From: Dichomitus squalens LYAD-421 SS1
Taxonomy: Eukaryota; Basidiomycota; Agaricomycetes; Polyporales; Polyporaceae
Assembly (NCBI RefSeq): GCF_000275845.1
Contig: NW_006766904.1
Coordinates: 270,117-303,427 of the forward strand
Length of the DNA stretch: 33,311 bases
Direction of reading: 5' to 3'
In this document: positions 1 to 9,606 of the stretch, in pieces
Layout: every line of letters starts with the position of its first letter
Position numbering within the stretch: the first letter of the stretch is position 1
Notes under the pieces: model-generated
Told to the model about the DNA's origin: nothing
What the model saw: the letters and a program-made list of their open reading frames with translations, nothing else
The model's database searches: none
Program-made: the position numbers and the translations under genes

Positions 1-1090
1 GCGGTCATGACCGAAGCCATGACCGATTTTGACTAGCTTGACTGGTCATGACGGTTGGTCAAAGGTCAACGCGTGATCTAGGCGACCGAGCGCTTGTGGG
101 GTCGCACTAATCACGTTGATTGGGACCAGCAGCTATGGATGGCCCGACTAATTGTGTATGCCTAGGTAGAAATTGTATAGAATTGAAGGAGCATTTTTCG
201 AGGGGAGAGTGAGCGGAAGGTGTCAGATAATGTGAGCTGGAGACAACAGAGGTTGGAAGTATCAAATACTTCAACTCCGTCAGCGGTAGAAACTATTCGG
301 ACTGAAGCATTTTTCGACTCTTCTACCGGACAAATAATATTGTGAGCGTGCAGCTTCCTCCCGCACTCGCTATTCCCTCACCCCCCTGACTACCTCCATG
401 CACTAGCAAGACGGCGCCGCCTGGGAGCACCGATGACGAACCTGGTTTCCCGCATGCAACCCTGGTCAACTTGACCGGATGTCCCTCCAGACCAGTGTCG
501 TTCGCCTGCCTACAGAACCTTCCGTTTGGAGCAAGCACCAGTGATAATGTAAATCGAGCGTGGCTAATGCTGTATTCAGACCCTCAACAACATCTCAGTT
601 GCCATGACTAACGAAGTACTGAACGATCAGCTGTCACGGTGGCAACCAACAGTAGGCCGCTGGGCAACTGTTCCTCCGACTCAGACTCCTCTTGCTGGCT
701 AGAAACTGCAGCTCGTTTGTCATATACAGCTAGTTCTCTCGTCGGCCTTCATATCCAAGTCGAGTTCCGTTCCCTATGAGTTGATTTTTGATCTATCCGT
801 GGGCAAGCTCTTTGTCGGTTCGCAGCTCAGATATGGCGTATTATGGGGTAGTAGGTCATTTAAATTCAAGGACAGGGATGAGTATGCAATAGTCTCATCA
901 GCCCTTATTGTACCTCCTCGTGGCCACGATGCGTTTGGCCTATCCGAGAGCCATGGCCTGCCGTCAGACGCACACTCGGACATGCCGGAGATCTCACGTG
1001 CTAACTTTTGACCGGCGGTCATGACCGGGTCACACAGTGACCGGTCATCCGTCGTCTAAAAGTCATGACCGTTGACTTGACCCGTAACAA
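1..1090. mobile_element. Non-autonomous element with inverted GGTCATGACC-rich ends, left end cut by window
   Basis: Both ends are packed with copies of the palindrome GGTCATGACC and its half site TGACCGG. The left stretch (43-78) reads GGTCATGAC, then GGTCAAAGGT, then CGTGATC. The reverse complement of 990-1027 reads GGTCATGACCG, then GGTCAAAAGT, then CACGTGAGATC, so the ends are imperfect inverted repeats facing outward. A second GGTCATGAC lies about 40 bases further out on each side (3-11 and near 1065-1073). The 13-mer GCGGTCATGACCG occurs identically at 1-13 and 1015-1027. No transposase-like reading frame lies between, and AGCATTTTTCGA occurs twice inside (near 191 and 306). I infer a MITE-like or otherwise non-autonomous DNA element. 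The outer left boundary is outside the window, so no target-site duplication can be checked. Confidence 0.5.
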
Positions 1091-1587
1091 CGCTGGTGGC
1101 GGGCCAAGCGTCACCGACCCCACCCGACGCGCTGAGCAAGAACCGCTGAGTCGACCCTAAGGCCAAGTCACGTGACATTTAAGCGCGCGCTTAACGGCGT
1201 ACAAAACTGGTGGTGACTAATTGAACTGCACCATAGGTGTTCTTTGTCGTATGTCGATGAGGCCTCCACCTCTTGCATTATGGTTGAACCTGAACCTTAC
1301 TCTCACGAGAAGCGGTTCTGGAATGCGAAACGGCCCGGCATTGTAACGCTCGATTAACACTGCTTGTGGTCTCTGCAAGTGGGATTCAACATGACTCAAA
1401 GGAAGCATAGACGAATTGTTAACAATTCGAATAACCTCGAAGTTTCCAGTTGGCTGATACCGGCGCTTGCGAGGCTGAGATTTGACTGAGACGCCCATAG
1501 ATTGGAAGCGGCATCCTCGGAACAGGCGACCGAGCCTTGTTCTTGCAGCATCTTTCTCCTCAGCTTCCTGGACGAGGTACGACCACT
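1091..1587 (+). promoter_or_regulatory. Upstream region of the co-chaperone gene with three perfect palindromes
   Basis: This is the presumed promoter and 5' leader of the TPR/J-domain gene. It contains GTCACGTGAC (1167-1176, with a CACGTG E-box core), TAAGCGCGCGCTTA (1180-1193) three bases later, and the 18-base perfect palindrome CGAATTGTTAACAATTCG (1412-1429). TTCTGGAA at 1316-1323 has the TTCnnGAA pattern of half a heat-shock element, but a proper three-unit array is not present. No convincing TATA box was seen. Function of these sites is inferred from position only. Confidence 0.3.
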
Positions 1588-3579
1588 ATGACGAACAAGA
1601 AGAACAAGCAGGCCAAGAAGAAGCAACAGGCTGCGAAGGCTGCCACTGAAAACGAGGCTAACGGATCTGCCGAGCAGTATGTGTCGATCTCTGATGATTG
1701 AATCGCTCGTGTAGCGCGTGGCACCCAGTTGTGCGTGCTGAAAAAGGGACGCAGGCATGAGAAGATGGATGTCGAGCAGGAACCCATCGAGGTCCACGAC
1801 AGTGGGGACGAGGCAACGCCCGATGCAGAGCCGGTGCCGGTAGAGGAGAGTCCCGATGAGGTGAAGGAGAAAGGGAACGCCGCCTTCAAGGCGGGCAAGT
1901 ACCAGGAGGCTATTGAACACTATAGCAGGGCTATTGGTACGTTCCTGTTCTGTCCGCAGTCTGAGGAGGGGGAGAGAGGAGAGCTATGGCTCAACGCAAG
2001 TCATGCTCATGGTCGCCACCCGCATGTAGATATCCGTCCATCAGAACCAACATTCTGGACGAATCGCGCAGCGGCGTACATGGCTTTGAAGCGATTCAAG
2101 CCTGCTCTATCCGACTGCCAACAAGCCGCCAACCTCCAGTCTGCCGACCCGCAACCAAAAACGCTCGTTCGTCTCGCCCGTTGCCAGTTATCTACAGGCT
2201 CCACCGCCCCCGCACTCTCAACTCTCCGCTCCGTCCTCGCCATTGACCCGAAGAATGCTGCAGCGCTGCAGCTACAAACCAGGGTGCTAGAGCTTGAGGC
2301 TCATCTCCGGAATCTCGAAGGTGCGCGCAGCCGGCAGGAATGGGGTATGGCCAGGCTCGCGTTGGACAAGTGCATACAGGTAATCGAGGGTGAGGGTGGA
2401 GATGTTCCCATACAGTGGCGTCTATGGAGGGTTGAGATTGAAATTGCGAAGAAGAATTGGGATGCGGCAAGTATGGCAGCAAAGTGAGTGGCCCTGCAAC
2501 CATTCAGGCGCTTGAACGGGGACGCGTCACTTACGTACCGTCTTCAGCGACGCTATGCGTTTCGACGCCAACTCGCCGGATGTTATGACCGTCCGCGGTC
2601 TTCTACTGTTCTTGACTTCCAAGAGTGCGCAGGCGACACAGCACGTCCAGTCCGCATTGCGGTTAGATCCCGGGCACGAAGCGGCCATGAAGCTTCGCAG
2701 ACGGATCAAAGACGTCGAGCGCTTGAAGGAGGAAGGCAACGTTGCCTTCAAAAGTGGCAAGCTCGAGGAGGCAGCGCAGAAATACGGCGAGGCTCTCGAC
2801 CGCATCGGCTCGGATGCACGAGAAGGCGGCGGAGGACAGATCCGTGCCATACTCCTCTCAAACCGCGCGACGACCCTCGTCAAGCTTGAACGATACGAAG
2901 ACGCATTAGCAGACACCGAGGCCTCCCTTGAGCTCAACTCCACGTCTTTCAAGGCCCTCCGGACGCGTGCGCGCATAAATCTGCACCTCGAAAGGTACGA
3001 CGGGGCGATTGCGGACTTCAAGTCTGCCATCGAGCAGGCGGGATTCGAGAACTGCGACGCGGACGTGCGCGCGCTGCGCGCCGAGTTGAAGAAAGCCGAG
3101 GTCGCTCTCAAGCGGAGCAAGTCAAAGGACTACTACAAGATCCTCGGTGTCGAGCGCGATTGCTCGGATGCAGACATCCGGAAGGCGTACCGCCGCGAGA
3201 GTTTGAAACATCATCCGGACAAGGTGCGTTCCTTGAGCTCCGTTCCCGTTATGGCTGTCTGACCTCAGAGAGCGTCTAGGGTGGAGACGAGGAGAAGTTC
3301 AAGCTCATCGTCGAAGCCAACACCGTCCTATCAGATCCGCAAAAGCGTCAGCGGTATGACATGGGTGAGGATGACGAGGACGGCATGGGCGGCATGGGTC
3401 CAGGCGTCGATCTTTCCGACATCTTCGCTCAGTTCCACGGAGCGGGTTTCGGCGGCCGGTCACAATTCTCATCGTTCGGCGGCGGAGGCTTTGGAGGGGG
3501 AGGCGGGTTCCCTGGAGGGGGTTTCAGCAGCGGAGGTTTCAGCGGCTACTCAAGGAATAGCGGCGGGTACCCTTTCTGA
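1588..3579 (+). CDS. TPR and J-domain co-chaperone, DNAJC7-like
   Basis: Predicted role: a cytosolic co-chaperone whose TPR repeats bind the C-termini of Hsp70/Hsp90 and whose J domain stimulates Hsp70 ATPase. Exons 1588-1676, 1755-1936, 2030-2483, 2548-3223 and 3280-3579 join in phase to 566 residues; introns are 78, 93, 64 and 56 nt. The start is the ATG opening a lysine-rich leader ([14 protein letters not shown]). TPR motifs begin near residue 63 ([20 protein letters not shown]) and recur through about residue 420 (for example [19 protein letters not shown]). The J domain spans about 435-500: it starts [21 protein letters not shown] and has the catalytic HPD triad just before intron 4. 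A Gly/Phe-rich C-terminus ends in GGYPF. The order TPR then J domain, and a length somewhat above human DNAJC7 (494 residues), fit the family. All key J-domain residues are present, so it looks functional. Confidence 0.93.
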
Positions 3580-3584
3580 TCCAG

Positions 3585-3675
3585 GTGAGTGCAACAAACG
3601 TAGCTTCACGTCTCCCCGTAAACTGACTTTACCCTCTCCTCCGCTGTTCGTAATTGTCTTACATAATTTCGTCAG
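3585..3675 (+). other. Possible 3'-UTR intron of the co-chaperone gene
   Basis: Six bases after the stop codon is a strong donor (GTGAGT, 3585-3590), with a matching acceptor TCGTCAG ending at 3675. This would be a 91-nt intron in the 3' untranslated region. It could be chance; transcript reads would settle it. Confidence 0.35.
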
Positions 3676-3679
3676 AACT

Positions 3680-4867
3680 CACGTCTTGGCCTCCGGCATC
3701 ACGCTTTCGATGATTGTTGTGCGGCTGTCTCTTGTATTACATTTACCCCACCTGACGTACTGTAGGGCGCATACTCTACACCCACGAGACCTAGTGTTCC
3801 CACTGCGATGCTGCACTGTATACCTACCACGCTGTCCCATTCAAATCAGTCGCACCTTCGGCCCCGCGACGTTCCACGTAATGAAGCCTTACGGGTCACT
3901 GTGCTTCAGTATCAATAGCACTACGGGGCGCCGCGCCAGTCCCCAATAGAGTCGTTTCATTGGCTGACGCCGCTACTGATCGTCTAGGGCCGTCAGCACC
4001 GCGATGCTCGTTGCCGAACAAACTGCAACCCACACTCTTGGTAAGGATTCGCACCGCCGCAGCGGCATGACGTGACCTTCTTTCATGGTGCAAGTCTCCC
4101 TTTCATCGGGGCTCCTAGTCCGCCTTGCTCTTGAGCTTCAGGCCTAGCTCATTCTCCTATATTGCGAACGTTCGTAACGGATGCCCTGTGACTCCTGGCT
4201 GAATAGGGCAGCAGCACGTTCATCCTTGCCCTGCAATGCGCGACCACATCTCCACCATCGTGCTCTCAGAGTTCAATCGCCAGCGCTGCTCCCTTCGCAT
4301 GCGGTCGCAACATTTGCTTCTCAGTCCCGAACGTACTGACAGCTGAATTACTTCGCAGCAACCGGTGCCGAAGGGCTGTCAGATATCCTCTGATATCAGA
4401 CTGGACCTGGCCTACTCACGGCCAACGACTAAACTTCCAAGGCACAATCACGACGTTACGAATGCCGCAATCGCGAACGTGTGTATGAACTTTTTTCAAC
4501 GAGCAGAAGCACGGTCAAGGGGTGGGCACTCACTGCGGATGCAAATGTGGTTCGCAGGACTGGTCATCCGATCCCTGTAATTTGAACTTCCAAGCCACGA
4601 AGCCAGGAAGTTGGAACCTTAAGCTCTCAGCTCAATTCATGAAGCTACCACGTATGCGGGCATGCGAAACTAGGATGCGTACCGCGTATGGTTAACGTAC
4701 TGTCTCCGGAGGCGTGACCTTCGCCAACACTGAGTAAGCGGCGTCCAGCTCAGTAGGAAACAGGGTATAGATTGAGGCGATTCGGTGGCGGATGATGCAA
4801 TGCGGCGTCAAGAACTGTTGCTTGAGCTTCTCGTGTCACTCCGAAGAGGCAAAAGTTTGTATTCGCA
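3680..4867. other. Non-coding stretch, nothing recognised
   Basis: No reading frame with coding character, no clear repeat and no RNA gene was seen. The first 200 bases are probably the 3' UTR of the upstream gene. Confidence 0.5.
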
Positions 4868-5041
4868 ATGGGAGCGACGACGTGCGTGCAGAGCACGCAC
4901 CCGCGAGAACTTATTGAAGCCTTCAATCAGACGGAGGCCTGGGTGGAGGGTGCAGGAGGAGTCACCGCGTTCAAGGACCTCCTGGTTGAGGGGCGAGTGC
5001 CTGTGAACAGGTGTGTCATCGGAGTCTGGTCGGAGTACTAA
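4868..5041 (+). CDS. Doubtful 57-residue ORF
   Basis: An ATG frame starting MGATTCVQSTHPRELIEAF reads as well-mixed protein-like sequence with an acidic, amphipathic middle (EAWVEGAGGVTAFKDLL), and ends WSEY before TAA. I do not recognise a family. A GTGTGT donor-like site near 5011 suggests it could instead be an exon of something longer or a relic of a decayed gene. It is kept only because its composition is more coding-like than its surroundings. Confidence 0.2.
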   Translation: MGATTCVQSTHPRELIEAFNQTEAWVEGAGGVTAFKDLLVEGRVPVNRCVIGVWSEY

Positions 5042-5159
5042 TCAGTAGGCCATTCGAAGTTGTGCCAACTGTGGATATGTGTGAATAGATGGTTGATCGA
5101 ACACAATATTGCATTGGACCAGAGCATGCAATCGCGATGTTAGCAGGTGGCCGATTTAC

Positions 5160-5257
5160 GGTCCGAATCGATGGATTATTCAAGGGGTCATCCACGTGCG
5201 GTTTGAGGTTCGAATAGATGGACTACTCGAGGGGGTCATATATCTCCGCCGTTTGAG
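5160..5257. repeat. Two-copy imperfect tandem repeat, about 50-bp unit
   Basis: Copy one (5160-5207) runs from GGTCCGAATCGATGGA through GGGGTCAT to CGGTTTGAG; copy two (to 5257) runs from GGTTCGAATAGATGGA through GGGGGTCAT to CCGTTTGAG. The segment CGGTTTGAGGTTC reappears at 6186-6198 followed by ATAGA, so a dispersed third fragment lies 1 kb away. The origin is unknown; it is possibly the remnant of a repeated element. Confidence 0.5.
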
Positions 5258-6473
5258 GAATCAACACACAAGGGAGTCAAATATGCAAAGAGCTTGGTAT
5301 ATTTCAAATAGCTCTATCTAATACACATGCAAGCTACCAAGCAAGTCTCGTAGAAATAACCATGAAGTTTGGCATCGCGGCGCGCCCTAGCCGCCCGTGC
5401 TGGTATTACGCCTGCCCACTAGTACTGCTCCCGCCTGCTTCAACAATGGACGTCTGGCCCGGAAATATCAGCGATCCGGATACTCAAAAAGTCTAGGACC
5501 ACTTACGTGTATATATGAAGCAGAGACTGTTGGGGAGTAGTATTAGCGAGGGCAGCACAGCAGGTACTAGCGCTCACCATGGGACCCCACCCGCGATCTA
5601 GGCGGGCATGCCTCCGCCACAAGGGCAGCCATTTTCTATGGCGCGCGTTGTTGGCGAAGGGCCAAAGGAAGGAGTAGAACCTGAAATAGGGAGAACACGG
5701 TAAGCAGGTGCGCAAAAGGTAGCATATAGTCACATATCATTACTCCAAGTACTCACCAGAGGCTATGACCGCACAGCTGTGGTAGATGTAATCCAGCGGC
5801 ATGTACATGAGTATACTCCTTGAGGTTACAAGATAAGCATACCTATTGCAGATTCCCCACGAGATCTGCACCATCGGCCATCCCCTCCGCCTGTGACTCA
5901 GGGAAACCCCTAAAAAGCGACGTTTGATTGGATTTCAAGCCTAAATCATTATGACATAGAGAGGATTACTTTACTTAGCGAGGTGTGCCTGGGCATCTAT
6001 GCATGGGTTGGAGGCCGTCTCTAGAGAAGGTGATGGAAGGGAGTCAAGACGCGAAATCAGGAAAGTCAAGCGCCGCCGGCTTGATATTTGAGACCTTCTG
6101 GTTGAACTCGCTTGGATATTACTAGGAAGTTAGGGTGCTAACTGTAGGCGAGGACTAAGACACTCACAGTTTGCAACCTGCAATTCGGTTTGAGGTTCAG
6201 ATAGACCATAATACACCATTTCATCGAGGTGATTCACAGTTTCTTGATGACGTGAGCATATGGCGGAGTCGAAACGTGGACTACCTCTTGGTATCTCAGC
6301 TATTTATGTCTATTTACATGTACCAAGGCGTTCGATCAGGTCTGCCATTCACACCCTTCAACTAGTTGGTATTCGCTGGTACTCGCTCACATACCCGCGC
6401 TTTAACCAGAAGGTCGTAAAACGCGGTGAGTGCAAGACGAGGGCACCTTTGTGGCGTTGATCGGCAAATACCG
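5258..6473. other. Non-coding stretch with a weak inverted repeat
   Basis: No gene recognised. GACCTTCTGGTTGAA (about 6091-6105) has its near-perfect reverse complement (TTTAACCAGAAGGTC) at about 6402-6416, a 15-bp arm separated by about 300 bp. No target duplication is visible, so this is only a possible small element. Confidence 0.3.
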
Positions 6474-6857
6474 ATGAACTACACGTCACCGCCACTGCAG
6501 CTTTCGCAATTACCAAGGTTGATTTACAGTGAAAATCAACTCCTTCCCACCACAACAGCCTGCAGCCTGTCACTACATGCCTATCCAATTTACTTCAGAT
6601 ACATGCTCATAAACCATAGGAACCAAATTCACTGGCAGGGTCTCTTCGCCGATATTATCACCAGAAATGTGTACTACGACAGCTCGACGAAGCAGCGGAA
6701 GGGTAGCCAATGCTGTATCGTTGAGGACCCCAGCGAGCTAGATTCGGGCTACGCTCTCTCCAATGAGTACAAAACATTCGTCAGTGTGAGTGAGAACCAG
6801 CTAGGACCACTGCTGGCACCTTTCGATCTATCGAGGATCACCAACAGGGCGTGCTGA
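6474..6857 (+). CDS. Doubtful 127-residue ORF, no recognised domain
   Basis: An uninterrupted frame from ATG (MNYTSPPLQLSQLP) to TGA after SRITNRAC. It has no signal peptide, membrane segment or known motif that I can see; the middle is Tyr/Asn/Arg-rich and the end weakly acidic. The GC of third positions is not raised as in the clear genes nearby. It may be a chance ORF or a decayed gene piece. Confidence 0.18.
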   Translation: MNYTSPPLQLSQLPRLIYSENQLLPTTTACSLSLHAYPIYFRYMLINHRNQIHWQGLFADIITRNVYYDSSTKQRKGSQCCIVEDPSELDSGYALSNEYKTFVSVSENQLGPLLAPFDLSRITNRAC

Positions 6858-8020
6858 CGATCACGCTATTCACGGCCCTACTGCGCAGGTCTATTGAAGC
6901 ATCCCATCTTTCCGTCTCATAGTCCTCTGGCAAGTCTCGGCCAAATCCCTCTGAAAGGTAGTCTGGCACGGTTCTCAAATGTGAAAGCGTTGCTGGTATC
7001 CCTGGTAGCTCCTGAGAGGATCCTTTGTATACACATCATCGTTCTCAGACAGTCTCTCGTCTACATAGCCCAGACACGCAGGTTGCGTACGTTGCTAACA
7101 TTGTCCTCACCGCCCTCGTGAGCAGCAGTGAGCTTACCTGTGAACACATGCTTGGCTGTCCAGTGTCCGCTACCCATGTGCTATTCAAATAGGCACTGCT
7201 CCCACCGACATTACTGGCATGTCCGTCGTCGACGACATCAAGCACCGTCACCACCACAAGGGCGACCACGTCGGTTGTAGTGGGTACATCTCCACCGACT
7301 CCAAGCCCGGTTCAGCGACGGGAGCCTCGTGTTCATTTCTCCGCTATTAGGACACAAGCTAACGGCCAGTTGTGCCACAACTTGAAGTCAGACTCTCAAG
7401 GCGGCATCGTGTCGTCTGCTGGCGCGATTGGAGATCATCCCTTTGAGCCCCATCACGACATGTGAATGAGCTGGCTTCCGGGCATGGCGCATCTCAGGGG
7501 GACGTATGGCGCATTCGTAACTGCGCGGACTATCTGTTGAGATTCACATGCACAAGAAGGATATGTAGTGGGTACGTGATGCGAAAGCAGTTCGTTCTGA
7601 TTGACACGATAATGATATAGCTTCTCACCATATGATCCCTGGCCTCAATGTGGCTGCGCCAATGGAACGCGAACGCTTTTGGTTGACTTGACTGTCAATG
7701 TAACATGTAAGCCCCATTGATAAAATCGTAGTCAGACGTGCGACCCTGTGGTCTGTGAATAAGCAGCATCTTGCTGTGGACAACGGCGGTACGCATCCAG
7801 CATCATCCCATCGCCTTTGGGGCTGCGGCGTAGCGGAAGTGTCGCACGATGTCCGCGATCGGAAGAAAAGACAACGTATGAGATATTCGCAATTCAAAGA
7901 CCAGGTGAGGTAGAATGAGGTGTACAGTTCTTCGACTGCGGCGGAGAGATCAATATGACAGATTACGTTGGCATGTTTAGACAAATAGGAGACGTGCAAG
8001 CCGTGAATTCCTGATATCTA
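6858..8020. other. Non-coding stretch
   Basis: Only short ORFs. One of 43 codons at 7219-7350 starts MSVVDDIKHRHHHKGDHV and could be an exon remnant, but nothing joins to it. No repeats or RNA genes were recognised. Confidence 0.4.
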
Positions 8021-8029
8021 TGTACGAGG

Positions 8030-8150
8030 TAGTCTCGTGACCAGACGTTCGGAGCCTGAAGCGGATACGAAAAACCGGGGGTATCCGGGCTCACGAACGT
8101 CTGGTGGCTTTACCCCCGTGACTCCCCCATCGGTGACATGCGTCACATCC
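8030..8150 (+). repeat. Left terminal inverted repeat of the 8030-8820 element
   Basis: About 120 bp matching the reverse complement of 8697-8820. The outermost 18 bases are identical, and mismatches with small indels lie mainly around positions 8056-8095. Confidence 0.85.
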
Positions 8151-8696
8151 CGACGCCCCTGGTCAAGGCAGTCTGAAAGAGTCGGAGCTTGGTGCGCGAT
8201 GCAGTGGCCCACTGTAGTTGTTGTACTTGTGCAACACCCCCTGTGTTAGTCATAATGACCTAGTTCATATACATGTGATATACCCCACACGGCTATGGCA
8301 ACTCCCCAACTGCCAGCTCTCCATGGAGAAGACCATGCCTCGTATGCAAGCCATACCACACACCGCGATACGACTTCAATGCGACCTGCGAAGTGCGCGT
8401 AGATACATCCCGTGAAGGCACAGGAGGCATGGCACCATACAAGTGGCAGGTGGACGTCGCGGAAGCGCTGCTGGGTGAGGTTAGGCGCTCGCGCATCGCT
8501 CGGGTATTGTAGCGGTGGTTGGGTGGGGCAGGATCCTCAAGTGCAGCTTCGACCAGGTCCTATTCAGAGATGTCCAGGATCATGTCACTGTTGCGCTCAG
8601 ATAGTGCATAGTTGTCGTCATCGTCATCGAAGAGGGCTCCTCAACCGCTGGGGTGCCTCGGGGTTCAATCGCACGGACGGGAAGCTGAGTGACGGT

Positions 8697-8820
8697 GGGA
8701 GACGTCACGTCTGTCACCGATGGGGGAGTCAAGGGGGTAAAGCCACCAGACGTTAAGGTGCTCGGGAACTCCCGGTTTTTCGTTCCCGCTTGGAGCTCCG
8801 AACGTCTGGTCACGAGACTA
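8697..8820 (-). repeat. Right terminal inverted repeat of the 8030-8820 element
   Basis: Mirror copy of 8030-8150, ending in GGTCACGAGACTA directly before the second TGTACGAGG. Confidence 0.85.
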
Positions 8821-8829
8821 TGTACGAGG

Positions 8830-9480
8830 GACAGAATCAGGCGCTTGCCAGCCAACAATTGTGTTTTGCATGTCGGCAATCACCGTGAGGTCTTACCGGA
8901 GGTTTCTAACTCTGGTAGACGCCCCAGCTTGAAGCACTCCTACAGTAGCGACTACGTACATGCCTCCGTATGAACATCAGCTCCATAGCAACTACCACGT
9001 CATCCAAAAGGCTCACTGTCACTGAAAACGAAATGGTAAGCGTTGTCGGAAGATTCTACTAAGCGATCTATATTTAACGTGGGCCCACTCCAAATTTCAA
9101 GTAGCCGATGTTGGCCCCACTTACATCAAGAAGTGGGTACTTACGGGCAGTTCAGCGGACGAACCGAAGTGCAGATGAAGATTTCACCATGTGCCCGCAC
9201 AGTGCAATAACAGCTCCCGCGCCCAGATACTCTACATGATGCCCTTGCCTCATGGACATCTCAATGATAGGCTGAAGGCGTGCGGGACCCGTCTGCGGTA
9301 ATGGACAGGCAACTGCCAGACAGGTGAGGAAATATGGTTGATGCTGTCTCAGCAAAGAGCACATCCGGACGATCATCGTGGCGGCCAACGTGCTGCGCAG
9401 GCGCAGATGGCAAGTAGGCGCGTCGTTGCACCCCGATGCGCGGTCGCACCCTCGAAAAAGCGGTTTGCGCTTGAGGACCG
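8830..9480. other. Non-coding stretch upstream of the secreted repeat protein gene
   Basis: No gene recognised; overlapping short ORFs on both strands near 9150-9560 show no motif. It is probably promoter and spacer. Confidence 0.4.
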
Positions 9481-9481
9481 C

Positions 9482-9489
9482 TATAAAAG
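9482..9489 (+). promoter_or_regulatory. TATA box of the secreted repeat protein gene
   Basis: TATAAAAG within CTATAAAAGG lies 118 bases before the ATG at 9607, followed by a pyrimidine-rich leader. This strong TATA box suggests a highly or conditionally expressed gene. Confidence 0.65.
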
Positions 9490-9606
9490 GCTTGCGACTT
9501 GCATTCACTCATCAACGACTCAGTCCCTCTGTTCCCGCCTTCCCACCTTCCTGCACACACTTTCTCGACACTCCCTTGTTGTAAACCCTACCACGGTAAC
9601 ACCGAA

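Larger units (their letters stand above)
8021..8829. mobile_element. Inverted-repeat transposon relic with 9-bp flanking duplication
   Basis: The element proper is 8030-8820 (791 bp). It starts TAGTCTCGTGACCAGACG and its right end, read in reverse complement, starts with the same bases. The inverted arms extend about 120 bp (8030-8150 and 8697-8820) with few mismatches and share GAAAAACCGGG, CGTCTGGTGGCTTTACCCCC and CTCCCCCATCGGTGACA. The 9-mer TGTACGAGG flanks it directly at 8021-8029 and 8821-8829. Long arms plus a 9-bp duplication fit Mutator-like elements; this assignment is inference. There is no transposase frame inside, so it is non-autonomous. ORFs within the arms are by-products of the repeat. 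Confidence 0.8.

Noticed and set aside
2527..3120. 197-codon antisense frame over the co-chaperone exon
   Set aside because: The plus strand there encodes clear TPR repeats.
8037..8249. 70-codon ORF, and its mirror at 8580-8879
   Set aside because: Both are translations of the terminal inverted repeats of the transposon relic, not genes.
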